From NCBI GenBank assembly GCA_016218715.1, contig JACRDG010000066.1, forward strand, positions 1-64,000: a stretch of 64,000 bases of DNA. Direction: 5' to 3'. A program made the translations under genes and the position numbers. Shown here piece after piece: positions 17,848 through 26,635 of this stretch (its first letter is position 1; the number at the start of each line of letters is the position of its first letter). The stretch comes from Desulfomonile tiedjei. GTDB taxonomy: Bacteria; Desulfobacterota; Desulfomonilia; Desulfomonilales; Desulfomonilaceae. The notes beneath the pieces are model-generated. The model did not search any database. It saw only the letters and a list, made by a program, of their open reading frames with translations, and was not told where the DNA came from.

Positions 17848-18279
17848 TTACTTAATGTAGTAGCCCGAGACACGCCATTTCCCGTCTTTGTCCAGCATCG
17901 GGGTCACGGTCTCGACAGCCGATTTCTTGTTTTCAAAAGAGGTATTGAATTGAATCACCACATATTCGCCGTCAGGTGCCCCGGGAAGTGACCGGGCGTA
18001 CGTCTTGGAGGCGACGGTTCTCGACAGCATCCTGCCGAGAGGTTTGCGGGCCGCAGTTAATTGCTGCGTCCACGTGCCCTTGAGGACCGCGCCTCTGAAA
18101 AAGGCTGCCGCCTCGTCCCAGCTCTCTGCGTACTTTCCCGCGTCCACCAGCGAAAGCCACTCTTGAGCCGCGGTGACTGCCTTCTGTTCCTTGGCCTCGT
18201 CAGCGGAGAGCGGAGCCACAGAAAAGGCAACCACAGAAAGAACGACCAGGGTCAAAACGACGGTTCGCTTCACGTTCAT
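17848..18279 (-). CDS. Exported DUF4019 protein
   Basis: A 143-residue periplasmic or exported protein. A signal peptide ends near residue 26 (FSVAPLSADE). The mature part matches DUF4019: AAQEWLSLVDAGKYAESWDEAAAFFR, WTQQLTAARKPLGRMLSRTV, then strands ending in DKDGKWRVSGYYIK. The second of two ATG codons (18279) has the better-spaced GAGAGGA. It lies 69 bases downstream of a Ser/Thr kinase gene on the same strand. Function of the family is unknown. Confidence 0.82.
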   Translation of the reverse strand: MNVKRTVVLTLVVLSVVAFSVAPLSADEAKEQKAVTAAQEWLSLVDAGKYAESWDEAAAFFRGAVLKGTWTQQLTAARKPLGRMLSRTVASKTYARSLPGAPDGEYVVIQFNTSFENKKSAVETVTPMLDKDGKWRVSGYYIK

Positions 18280-18348
18280 GTTCATTCCTCTCAGGACTGT
18301 GCAATCCGACGCGTCGAAGCGAGAAGAGACAAACTACCACCGACCCCC

Positions 18349-19350
18349 TCACCGAGAGACCCTCGGGTGACCGGCCGCGTTGACGAGTACGGAGTAGAGG
18401 TCGTCCATCGAAGGGAACCGGTCAACGGGATTCTTCTCCATCGCACGGCTGACGAGGTTCGAGATAGGAATCGGGACGCTCGGCATGGCCTCAGCCAGTG
18501 GCACCAGCGGCTCCTCGGCGTGCTTGCGAAGGATTTCCAGGACCGTGGCTCCATCAAACGGGGGCCGGCCGGCAAATGCGTGATACATCGTGGCGCCGAG
18601 GGAGTAGATATCGGATCGGGCGTCGCACCCTTCTTCCCCTCTGACGCGTTCCGGAGCCATGTAGAGCGGCGTTCCGATGGCGCGACGGTCGACTTTTCCG
18701 GCCTTGTATTCTTTCAGCCCCTTCACCAGTCCAAAGTCTATCAGGATCGCCCGCCACGCCGGGGTAATAAGGATGTGATCCGGCTTGACGTCGCCATGGA
18801 CGACCGAGCGCCTGTGGGCCAGTCGCAGCGCTCGGCACGCATCCAGGAATATCCTGATCAGCCGATCGGTGGGGGGTTGGCTCTGTTGGCGAATAATCTT
18901 GCCGAGGCCTGTCCCGCGCACGTACCGGGTGACGATGAAGTGGCATCCGTTTTCCACTCCCGCGTTGATCACCGCAACAATGTTGGGATGATTCAGTTTC
19001 GCCAGAATCCTGGCTTCTTCAAGGAATCCATCCTCGGTGACCGCCTCGAGGCGGTCCAGTCCGCGATCGAGGATCTTCACCGAGACCGAGATATCCAAGG
19101 TCAGGTGGTAACCCTTGTACACGGTGGAGGACGTCCCCTTCCCCATAACGCTGTCTATGCGGCAGCCGGCTATCCGGAATCCTCGGAAGGGGTTTTCCGA
19201 ACAGGGACTGAGGTAAGCGAACGGGATGGTAACGACACTTCCGCACATGCACTGGGCCGATTTTCCGGAATACGATTCCTCGGCGCTGAGGATCCTCCCG
19301 CAGTTATCGCAATGGAATCTTATTCGCGGCAGTGGTTGGTGCTCATTCAT
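18349..19350 (-). CDS. Zinc-ribbon Ser/Thr protein kinase with altered catalytic loop
   Basis: A 333-residue soluble Hanks-type kinase. Residues 14-36 form a zinc ribbon (CxxC ... CMC). The kinase domain runs from about 58 to 325: glycine loop VMGKGTSSTVYKG (68-80), lysine K92 in VSVKIL, helix-C glutamate in FLEEARIL, catalytic loop HGDVKPDHILI (185-195), DFG (205-207), APE in YMAPERV. The loop has HGD instead of HRD, and His192 sits where the Mg-binding Asn is normally invariant, so activity may be weak or unusual. No transmembrane segment or sensor domain is visible. It lies between a double-helical-domain protein and DUF4019. Confidence 0.88.
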   Translation of the reverse strand: MNEHQPLPRIRFHCDNCGRILSAEESYSGKSAQCMCGSVVTIPFAYLSPCSENPFRGFRIAGCRIDSVMGKGTSSTVYKGYHLTLDISVSVKILDRGLDRLEAVTEDGFLEEARILAKLNHPNIVAVINAGVENGCHFIVTRYVRGTGLGKIIRQQSQPPTDRLIRIFLDACRALRLAHRRSVVHGDVKPDHILITPAWRAILIDFGLVKGLKEYKAGKVDRRAIGTPLYMAPERVRGEEGCDARSDIYSLGATMYHAFAGRPPFDGATVLEILRKHAEEPLVPLAEAMPSVPIPISNLVSRAMEKNPVDRFPSMDDLYSVLVNAAGHPRVSR

Positions 19351-19404
19351 AGGCCAGGATCGCTACCTTCGGTAGGAATGCATCACCGGAAACGTTGGGA
19401 GGGC

Positions 19405-19806
19405 TTAGTCCAATTCTTTCATCGCGTTTCCCACTTCGACGAACGCTTCAGCTACTTGGCTCTTGGTCACGCTGAGCCTGGCGGACAATTCCAGGGGAGT
19501 GGCCAACCCTGCGCCGATGATCTTCCTGAAAAGGCTCTGCAACTGCCTGTGACTCAGGTTGTATCTCGTCATGAGGCTCTCGTCGTCCATCCCGGATCTT
19601 ATGTCGGCAAGGACCTGTTTCGCGCTTATCTTGCGCCTCAGGGGATTTGTCTCGGATTGTTTCTTGGCCAGGTAGTCCTTGGCCACGGCTTTGTAAAGAT
19701 AGAATTTCTTACCGGAGAGCTTGTACTTCAACTGGAGCGCGTCATCGCTGAGACCGTCCTGGACGTCACGCAGAAATTGGGATGTAGTAGCGTTGATTTC
19801 TTCCAT
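19405..19806 (-). CDS. Protein with two copies of a small helical domain
   Basis: A 133-residue cytoplasmic protein built of two related units of about 45 residues: one at 9-50 (FLRDVQDGLSDDALQLKYKL...) and a clearer one at 60-108 (ISAKQVLADIRSGMDDESLM, RYNLSHRQLQSLFRKIIGAG). The same unit occurs in the proteins at 49.4 kb and 53.3 kb. The pattern of a helix, then (D/N)xxLMxKYxLS, then a second helix and a short LxxxxDLxxR end suggests a helix-turn-helix-like or protein-interaction module. I do not recognise a named family. It lies 54 bases upstream of the kinase gene on the same strand and is first in that cluster. Confidence 0.72.
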   Translation of the reverse strand: MEEINATTSQFLRDVQDGLSDDALQLKYKLSGKKFYLYKAVAKDYLAKKQSETNPLRRKISAKQVLADIRSGMDDESLMTRYNLSHRQLQSLFRKIIGAGLATPLELSARLSVTKSQVAEAFVEVGNAMKELD

Positions 19807-20213
19807 GGAGTCTTACCGACCTCTCCGCGTCACATTCCTACTCTGGTGCCGGCGGTCCGGTATCTGTGTCCGCCGCTGTGCAAGCGGTGCACCCTTTGGG
19901 CGCATTTCCGTGGCATGATTATATCAACTTATCGCCCCGTTCAGAACCATTTCTCGCGAAGGATGCAGCGATTCGCCACTCATGACTCATCGCACTCGCA
20001 CAATGCGCGCGGCTGCGATCGGTCCCAAAGCGCAAATTTGGCCCAGAAACAGTCACAACCAGGTGGGAAGGGGATTTTGGTTTTTCGCCTTGATTTGTCG
20101 CGACCGGAAACGATAGAGTAGGCTCGCAGGACCCTTGGGAACTAACCACACGGCCAGTCCCTGCTCTTGGCACCTTCGATCCTGGATCCCCGACCTCGCT
20201 GAAGGGGGCTTGT
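19807..20213. other. Divergent intergenic region, kinase cluster versus STAND genes
   Basis: 407 bases without a gene. It contains the extended -10 element for the minus-strand cluster. On the plus side I could not find a convincing promoter for the gene at 20214. Confidence 0.4.
19918..19926 (-). promoter_or_regulatory. Extended -10 promoter for the kinase cluster
   Basis: On the minus strand TGATATAAT (complement of 19918-19926) is an extended -10 (TGnTATAAT). A weak -35 (TTCTGA) is 17 bases upstream. The leader to the ATG at 19806 would be about 105 bases. Confidence 0.5.
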
Positions 20214-22391
20214 ATGAATGACCCATCCAGCTCCGGTTTGGCTACCATGAGCCGTACGATACGCGTTTATGTGGCAGGTGACGCCGCAGATTTGCAGCAG
20301 GAACGGGCATTGCTGTGGAGTCAGATCTTCCCGGAGCTTCGATTGCGATGCCGGCGACGTCAGTTGGAATTCGCAGAGGTGGATCTGGGACAGGGCTTGG
20401 AGCATGCGGGGGTGGAGCCGAGCGAATTCCTGGCGGTTGCCCTGGCTGAAATCGATCGTTGCCGCCCCTATTTCGTGGGGATTCTCGGCGAACGGTATGG
20501 TTCAGCGCCGGACCCGATAGACCCGGAACTCGTCGGTCTGCGTCCGTGGCTTGTTGGACACCTCGACAAAGGGCCTACGGAACTCCAGATCCTCCACGGC
20601 GCCCTAAACGATCCCTCATCAGCTGACCATGCCTTTTTCTATCTCCGCGATCCTGGGTACGTAGACCGGATTCCGGATGCTCTCCGGCAGGACTTCGAGC
20701 CCGAGGACTCCGAGTCGCGGAACAAACTGGAGATGCTCAACAACACGCTCCGGGAGAGTTCCCTTCCGGTAAGAGAGAATTACTCCGATCCTCAAGCTCT
20801 CGGACAGATGATCCTGAACGACCTCTGGACCGCGATTGACAAGGCGTTCCCCGCGGCCGAGCAGATGACTGCGCTCGACCGGGAGGCTCACGATCACGCG
20901 ACCTATGCAGAGTCGAGGATCCCTTCCCACATAACGAGGGAATCCCACGTTGGACGACTGGACGACCACGCGAAGAGCGGTACCGCACCCCTGATCGTCG
21001 TTGGAGGTCCGGGGTCGGGGAAATCCGCGCTGCTGGCGCACTGGTCTACCGCGTACCGCCAAACTCATCCCGACGAGCTGGTCGTAGCCCATTTCTGCGG
21101 CAGCAGTCCGGCGGCGGGCGATCATGTGCTCCTCATGAGGCGGATCTTGGCCGAGATCAAGCACCGGCTCCGCGTCGAAGAAGCCATCCCCGAGGCTCCT
21201 GAGAAACTGAAGATCAGGCTACCTGTGTGGCTCGAGTTCGCGGCTTCGAAATGCAAATTGGTGCTGGTGCTGGACGGGGTGGATCAACTCACGGATCGAA
21301 ACAACGCCGGCGACATGAGATGGCTGCCCGAAACGCTCCCCGCAAACTTGCGGTTGATCGTTTCCACATCCCCCGGCCGGCTCCTGGCTGCTCTCGAACA
21401 ACGCGGGTGGCTCACGGTGCGCCTGGACGAGTTCAGTGCAGAGGAACGCGACGAACTTATCACGCGGCGAGGAGCAGAGGCTCGGAAGCCCCTGACACCC
21501 CAACAGCGTGGGCGAATTGCGGAAGCATCCCAGACATCGAATCCTGCCTTCCTGAACCTGCTACTGCACGAGCTTCGCGACTGTCTCAGCACAGCTCAGG
21601 TCGATGACCTCATCGCTCGATACCTCGAAGCAGCCACCCTGGAGGATCTGTATCAAAGGATCCTGGACCGTCTCGAAGCCGATCACGATCGCGTGCGTCC
21701 CCGCATGGTCGAACATGCATTGTCGCTGCTGGTCGTCGCGCGCCGGGGACTCTATGAGAGTGAACTGCTGGAGTCCATCGATCAGATGGGACCACCGCTC
21801 CCGCGAGTAATCTGGTCCCGGTTCTTCCTTGCCATGCGGGGTCTCCTGGTCAGTCAGGGCGGGCTTCTCCGGCTTCCGGATGCCACAATGCGACGAGTCG
21901 TCGAGCATCGGTATCTGAAGACCTCCGCAGCCCGACACTCGCGGCATCTGCGGCTGGCGACCTCTTTTCTCGACCGAGAAATGGATACACGCAAAGCCGA
22001 GGAGCTCCCGTGGCACTTGAGGGAGGCCCGTGCGTGGGAAAGTCTCAAAGACATCCTGGTGGATCCGGAGATGTTCGGCCAACTCAGCACTCGGTATCGG
22101 TTTTGTGAGTTGAGCGATTACTGGGCTTCGCTGGCTGCTCGCTACGATATGGGGCGAACGTACGAAGAATCCATGCTCCGCTGCGCCGGCTTGTACCGTC
22201 CCGAAGGGAGCCTGGCTGTGCTGCTGGCCCGGGCCTCGAACTTCGTCAGGCTCCACGGCAAAACGGAAAACGCGGAGAGGATTCGTCAGCGGGCTTTGGA
22301 AGTTCGTGAACTTGTTCACGCGCAGCAACGGAACACCACGGCAGAGCCCGATGAGCATACCGGGGAGCAACTCGAGGACAAGGAAACATAG
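20214..22391 (+). CDS. DUF4062-STAND NTPase without TPR array
   Basis: A 725-residue protein. Residues 13-130 are a DUF4062-like domain (IRVYVAGDAADLQQER; RCRPYFVGILGERYG; TELQILHGALNDP), as found at the N-terminus of NPHP3/TEP1-type proteins. A NACHT/STAND ATPase follows: Walker A GGPGSGKS (264-271), Walker B LVLVLDGVDQL (349-359), sensor-like LRLIVSTSPG, then helical and winged-helix parts to about 640. The end carries only one TPR-like hairpin (FVRLHGKTENAERIRQRALE). GGGGG five bases before the ATG is a good start signal. It is a close paralogue of the next gene. STAND proteins act as ATP-driven switches; a defence role is inference. Confidence 0.8.
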   Translation: MNDPSSSGLATMSRTIRVYVAGDAADLQQERALLWSQIFPELRLRCRRRQLEFAEVDLGQGLEHAGVEPSEFLAVALAEIDRCRPYFVGILGERYGSAPDPIDPELVGLRPWLVGHLDKGPTELQILHGALNDPSSADHAFFYLRDPGYVDRIPDALRQDFEPEDSESRNKLEMLNNTLRESSLPVRENYSDPQALGQMILNDLWTAIDKAFPAAEQMTALDREAHDHATYAESRIPSHITRESHVGRLDDHAKSGTAPLIVVGGPGSGKSALLAHWSTAYRQTHPDELVVAHFCGSSPAAGDHVLLMRRILAEIKHRLRVEEAIPEAPEKLKIRLPVWLEFAASKCKLVLVLDGVDQLTDRNNAGDMRWLPETLPANLRLIVSTSPGRLLAALEQRGWLTVRLDEFSAEERDELITRRGAEARKPLTPQQRGRIAEASQTSNPAFLNLLLHELRDCLSTAQVDDLIARYLEAATLEDLYQRILDRLEADHDRVRPRMVEHALSLLVVARRGLYESELLESIDQMGPPLPRVIWSRFFLAMRGLLVSQGGLLRLPDATMRRVVEHRYLKTSAARHSRHLRLATSFLDREMDTRKAEELPWHLREARAWESLKDILVDPEMFGQLSTRYRFCELSDYWASLAARYDMGRTYEESMLRCAGLYRPEGSLAVLLARASNFVRLHGKTENAERIRQRALEVRELVHAQQRNTTAEPDEHTGEQLEDKET

Positions 22392-22470
22392 TTCCCATTT
22401 CGCTAAGACGGTCGCGGATTTCTGCGGCATGGGGTTTCCGTTCATCACCGAGGCCTCACGGGCTGTCTTG

Positions 22471-22527
22471 GTGGGACAGGCATCTTGCCTGTCATTTTCC
22501 GATGGACAGGCAAGATGCCTGTCCCAC
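22471..22527. repeat. Dispersed palindromic repeat, inverted pair
   Basis: GTGGGACAGGCATCTTGCC (22471-22489) and its inverse GGCAAGATGCCTGTCCCAC (22509-22527) flank a 19-base loop. It is a diverged version (ACAGG instead of GCCGG, with the compensating change on the other arm) of the hairpin at 15170-15226, so the stem is conserved. It separates the two STAND genes. Confidence 0.7.
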
Positions 22528-22644
22528 CGTACTCCCCGAGACGCGTGACCGAACTTGCGACGAGGTGTGTTTTGCCCAAACCGAACCTCGGCGAGGCCGC
22601 TCGCTCTTACCCGAACCCTTGGAAGCTCCACTCGGAGGAACTGA

Positions 22645-25416
22645 ATGCCTGACTTTCCTGCTCCAAGAGTTTCAGCCAGACCGCGGATCGTTCGCGTCTT
22701 CATCGCCTCGACTGTGGAAGACATGCAGGAAGAGATTGACGTCCTCACCAATACGGTTTTCCCCGAGTTGCACCGACGATGTCGCGAGCGCCACGTGGAA
22801 TTTCTCGAGGTGGATCTGCGGCACGGCCTCACGGCGGAATCGACCGAGCAGCTAGATCTGGTCGCGATCTCCTTTGCGGAGATAGAGCAGTGCAGGCCTT
22901 ATTTCGTGGGGATTCTCGGACAGCGCTACGGCTGGATCCAGAACCTGATCGACCCGGAACTCGTGGCGACCAACCTCTGGCTCGTGGAACACCCGGACAA
23001 GAGCCTGACCGAACTTCAGGCCCTTCATGGAGCACTCAACGATCCCACGCTCGGGCGGCATTCCTTCTTCTATCTCCGGGACCCAGCGTATCTCGACTCC
23101 CTTGCCGAGGAACGCCGACCCCTCTACGAGGCTGAAAACCCCGAGGCCCGACGCAAGCTGGACGAACTCAAAGAGCGGATCAGGCGCAGCGGTCTCCCCG
23201 TGCGCGAAAACTATGCCAATGCCGAGCTACTGGGACGACAGATCCTGGACGACCTGTGGGGGGCAATCGATCGAGATTTCCCTGCGGATGCCACGCCGAC
23301 CACCCTGGAGCGATATGCCGCGGAACACGAAACCTTCGCCTTGACGAGATCCGCCGTCTACATTTCCAGGGACGAGCACTTGGCCGCAATAGACCTGCAC
23401 GCCAGCACTGATGGCCCGCCGCTCGTCGTGAAGGGGAATCCCGCTGTCGGTAAGTCCGCTCTCCTGGCCAACTGGGCCAAAGACTACCGGGTAGAGCATC
23501 CGCAGGATTTCCTCATTGTCCATTTCACTGGCAGTCCCTCGCACAGCACGGACCACATTTCGTTGATGGCCAGGGTCATTGGAGAAATTAAACGACGCTA
23601 CCGGCTCCCCGAGGAGATCCCGGAAACGTCACAAAAGATCGCGGCTCGATTCCCTGCCTGGTTGGCCGCTGCCGCCGCGAGGGGCGGACTTATCATCGTC
23701 CTGGACGGGCTCGATCGCATGGCGGATCACGGCGATGCGCTGGACCTCGCGTGGCTTCCCGAAACCTTTCCGCCGAATGTTCGGGTCGTGGTCTCGGCAA
23801 AGCCCGGCGCGATCCTGACCGCTCTGGAGGAGCGAGGCTGGCCCACCCTGCACGTGGACGGTTTCCAGCCTGAGGAGCAACGTACCTTTGTCCACGAATA
23901 CCTCGCCTACATCCAAAAGGAATTGGACACCCATCAGGTTGATCGGATCTTGGAGGAGCCTCAGGCGGCGAACCCGCTCTTCCTGAGGGCACTCCTGGAT
24001 GAGGCGGTCTCGTCACCAATCACGAGCGAGCAAACCGCGCGGATCGAAGGCTGTCTCGAAGCCGACACGCCTGATGGGCTCTATGCGAAGATCCTCGCCC
24101 GTCTCGAACGGTGCCACGACACGTGGCAGCCCGGGACGATCGGTAGGGTGATGTCTTCCCTGTGGGCGTCGCGGATGGGGCTGCACGAGCGGGAGCTGAT
24201 CGAATTGCTCGAATCCTGGCAAGGACCGTTGCCGCGAGCAGTCTGGTCACGGGTGTACCAGGATCTACAGCCGTTACTGATAAACCGTTCCGGTCTCCTT
24301 GGTTTCCTGCACGACGCGGTCCGCCTGGCCGTCGAGACTCTTTACCTGCCGGATGCCAAGGCGCGGCGGGATGCGGCAGCTCGGCTTGCGTTCTACTTTG
24401 CTTCCCAGAAGACCGACGACCGAAAGATAGATGAACTCCCGTGGCAACTCTTCAAAGTGGAAGCATGGAGAACCCTCAAGGACTGTCTGGAAAGCCTCAC
24501 CCTATTCTGGCGCCTCACCGGCGGCCCGCGCCAATGGGAGCTGCGTGAGTACTGGCGCAAGCTCGGCACCCGGTACAACGTCGTTCAGACGTACGAGGAT
24601 GTTTTTCTCCGGCATCAGAAGGCCGGCCCTCCGGATCGGGACCTGTGTCTCATTCTCGAGCGGATGGCTGGTTTCCTCGAGTCCATGGGTAGGTACGATG
24701 GGGCCGCGTCCTTCTACCACATCAGCCTGGAAATACGAGAGAAACTGTTCGATACCGACCACCCCGAGATTGCAGTCAATCTTGCCAGTCTCGCCGCGGC
24801 GCTCCGCGGGAAAGGGGAGTTCAAGGAAGCTGAGCCGATTCTTCGACGAGCCGTGGAGATCACGGAAAAGACGCGAGGATCGGACCACCCCGAACTCGCT
24901 CTCAGGCTGCTCGAGCTTGGGGATCTCCTCCGGGCCGCGGGAGAGTATCTCGTCGCGGAACCGCAGCTTCGGCAGGCCCTGGCGATTCATCGGAACGCGC
25001 CGAAACTCGCACACCTTGATATCGCGGCTACGCTCGGCAGTCTGGCCGCGGCGTTGCAGAGCAAGGGAGACCTCGACGGAGCCGAGGCCGCCCTCCGCGA
25101 GGTTCTCGACATCCGAGAAAAGGTCTTCGGACCCGAACATCCGGACACCGCGGCCTGCCTGAACGAACTCGGCGCGTTGCTCGCGGCAAAAGGTGACGAC
25201 CAGGCAGCAGCCCAGACCTTTCGGAGGGCCCTGAGCATATGTGAGAAGAGCCTGGGTGCGAAACATCCGGATTGCGCGGTGAGTCTGCCAGGGCTTGCCG
25301 CGATCCTGGAACGCGCCGGGGACTACGAAGGTGCGGAACCGCTCCTACGACGGGCGCTTGCGCTTCGCGAGCAATCGTTGGGTGCGCTGGCAGCGGCCCG
25401 GGCCGCGGCGAGCTGA
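22645..25416 (+). CDS. DUF4062-STAND NTPase with C-terminal TPR repeats
   Basis: A 923-residue paralogue of the preceding protein. The DUF4062-like domain is at 16-130 (RVFIASTVEDMQEE; QCRPYFVGILGQRYG; LTELQALHGALNDP). The NACHT/STAND core has Walker A GNPAVGKS at 264-271, the same position as in its neighbour, and Walker B IIVLDGLDRM. Six 42-residue TPRs of the kinesin-light-chain type fill about 660-910 (for example GEFKEAEPILRRAVEITEK). The layout equals that of eukaryotic NPHP3-like and bacterial STAND immune sensors, where the repeats detect a ligand. GGAGG precedes the ATG. A hairpin repeat lies between the two genes; an alpha/beta hydrolase follows after 30 bases. Confidence 0.85.
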   Translation: MPDFPAPRVSARPRIVRVFIASTVEDMQEEIDVLTNTVFPELHRRCRERHVEFLEVDLRHGLTAESTEQLDLVAISFAEIEQCRPYFVGILGQRYGWIQNLIDPELVATNLWLVEHPDKSLTELQALHGALNDPTLGRHSFFYLRDPAYLDSLAEERRPLYEAENPEARRKLDELKERIRRSGLPVRENYANAELLGRQILDDLWGAIDRDFPADATPTTLERYAAEHETFALTRSAVYISRDEHLAAIDLHASTDGPPLVVKGNPAVGKSALLANWAKDYRVEHPQDFLIVHFTGSPSHSTDHISLMARVIGEIKRRYRLPEEIPETSQKIAARFPAWLAAAAARGGLIIVLDGLDRMADHGDALDLAWLPETFPPNVRVVVSAKPGAILTALEERGWPTLHVDGFQPEEQRTFVHEYLAYIQKELDTHQVDRILEEPQAANPLFLRALLDEAVSSPITSEQTARIEGCLEADTPDGLYAKILARLERCHDTWQPGTIGRVMSSLWASRMGLHERELIELLESWQGPLPRAVWSRVYQDLQPLLINRSGLLGFLHDAVRLAVETLYLPDAKARRDAAARLAFYFASQKTDDRKIDELPWQLFKVEAWRTLKDCLESLTLFWRLTGGPRQWELREYWRKLGTRYNVVQTYEDVFLRHQKAGPPDRDLCLILERMAGFLESMGRYDGAASFYHISLEIREKLFDTDHPEIAVNLASLAAALRGKGEFKEAEPILRRAVEITEKTRGSDHPELALRLLELGDLLRAAGEYLVAEPQLRQALAIHRNAPKLAHLDIAATLGSLAAALQSKGDLDGAEAALREVLDIREKVFGPEHPDTAACLNELGALLAAKGDDQAAAQTFRRALSICEKSLGAKHPDCAVSLPGLAAILERAGDYEGAEPLLRRALALREQSLGALAAARAAAS

Positions 25417-25446
25417 CGGCACGGGCATTTTCCGAGAGGTGGTGGT

Positions 25447-26220
25447 ATGAGCCTGGCGGGTGACGCGCTGAACGCCTTTATCGAGAGTCAGATCTTCTTT
25501 CCCGATCCGTTTCTCGTGTGGACCCCCGCGGAAGTGGGGCTGAGTTATCAGGATGTCTGGATCGATACCACCGACCGCGTGCGCCTGCATGGCTGGTTGG
25601 TTCCCGCGGAGTCGAGCCTTGGATTGTTCTTCTTTTGTCACGGTAACGCGGGGAATATCTCTCACCGCGTAGACAATATCCAACGGCTCCACGAAATCGG
25701 CTTCACGGTCTTCATCTTCGATTACCGGGGGTACGGCAAGAGCGAGGGTCGCATCAGCGAGGCAGGATTCTACCTCGACGCTGAAGCAGCGTATCAGACG
25801 GCACAAAGCTTCGCGGAACGGGATAATCTCAAGCTGATCGTCTTCGGCCGCTCTCTCGGCGGCATTGCGGCCGTGCACATCGCATCCCGGTCCGCGTGCT
25901 CCGGCGTGATCCTCGAATCGACCTTTACGCACATGGGAGCGATGGCTCGAGAACACTTTCCGCTCCCCGGAACGGAGCGCGCACTGAGATCGCGGCTCAA
26001 TTCCGTGGACAAGATCGGCCGGGTCAAGGCGCCTCTTCTCTTCTTCCATGGCGACCTGGATGCGATCGTGCCGATCCGCCTCGGACAGGAGCTGTTCGAA
26101 GCAGCTCCAAACCCCAAAGAATTCGTGGTGATTCCCGGCGCGGGCCACAACGACACGTACCTCGTGGCCGGCAAGCCCTACTTCGACAAACTCGTCGCGT
26201 TTGCGAAGGGGTTGCGTTAG
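25447..26220 (+). CDS. Alpha/beta hydrolase
   Basis: A 257-residue serine hydrolase of the ABHD13/ABHD17-like group. The triad is visible: nucleophile in VFGRSLGGIAAVH, acid in FFHGDLDAIVP and histidine in PGAGHNDTY; the oxyanion region is FFFCHGNAGNISHR. There is no signal peptide but the N-terminal helix is hydrophobic. It starts 30 bases after the TPR-STAND gene with GAGGTGG before the ATG, so the two are probably co-transcribed. Many housekeeping genomes carry such hydrolases, so a functional link to the STAND gene is only a possibility. Confidence 0.85.
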   Translation: MSLAGDALNAFIESQIFFPDPFLVWTPAEVGLSYQDVWIDTTDRVRLHGWLVPAESSLGLFFFCHGNAGNISHRVDNIQRLHEIGFTVFIFDYRGYGKSEGRISEAGFYLDAEAAYQTAQSFAERDNLKLIVFGRSLGGIAAVHIASRSACSGVILESTFTHMGAMAREHFPLPGTERALRSRLNSVDKIGRVKAPLLFFHGDLDAIVPIRLGQELFEAAPNPKEFVVIPGAGHNDTYLVAGKPYFDKLVAFAKGLR

Positions 26221-26635
26221 TACGCGATGGTGCGAGCGCGGTCACGTATTCAAGTCAACAGCGCAGCCCCGAAGGGGCTGACCAACAGTAGCCACGGGTT
26301 TCAACCCGTGGAATGAGGCGTCCAACCCAAGCATTTAAGGAAGCGACCCTGGAGGGGTCGACCAGGGACGTGCACCTGATTGCTTCATTGGTGGACCCCT
26401 CCAGGGTCCAGACCGTTTTCATGGGGGCCTTCGCTCCACGGGTTGAAACCCATGGCTATTCAAGGTGCGTCCCTTCAGGACGCGGCGTACGGCAGCCGCA
26501 TTGGTGCTGCTGGCTTGTCCAGCAGTGGCACCCGGACCTACAGGCCTGTGAAACGGAGGCCGAATACGCAATCGTATTTGTGCAATAGTGAACTGAGAGC
26601 CGGAGACAAGGCCGACACACCCAAGGTGACCCGAG
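26221..26635. repeat. Nested hairpin repeat block
   Basis: 415 bases without a gene, with six short palindromes arranged symmetrically: CAGCCCCGAAGGGGCTG (26264-26280), CCACGGGTTTCAACCCGTGG (26292-26311), CGACCCTGGAGGGGTCG (26344-26360), then TGGACCCCTCCAGGGTCCA (26391-26409), CCACGGGTTGAAACCCATGG (26436-26455) and GCGTCCCTTCAGGACGC (26467-26483). The second three are inverted counterparts of the first three in reverse order, so the whole block is an inverted repeat of hairpins, like a REP doublet. It separates the hydrolase from the HD/HSP90-like gene. Confidence 0.7.

Noticed and set aside
18061-20121. A 686-codon open frame on the plus strand across the kinase cluster
   Set aside because: It is antisense to three well-supported genes, rich in Arg, His and Gly, and a typical GC-rich shadow frame.
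21561-22832. A 423-codon minus-strand open frame over the STAND genes
   Set aside because: Antisense to coding DNA and spans a hairpin repeat; no domain seen.
26264-26483. CRISPR array
   Set aside because: The repeats are short palindromes of different sequence in mirror order, without equal-length spacers; no cas gene is nearby.
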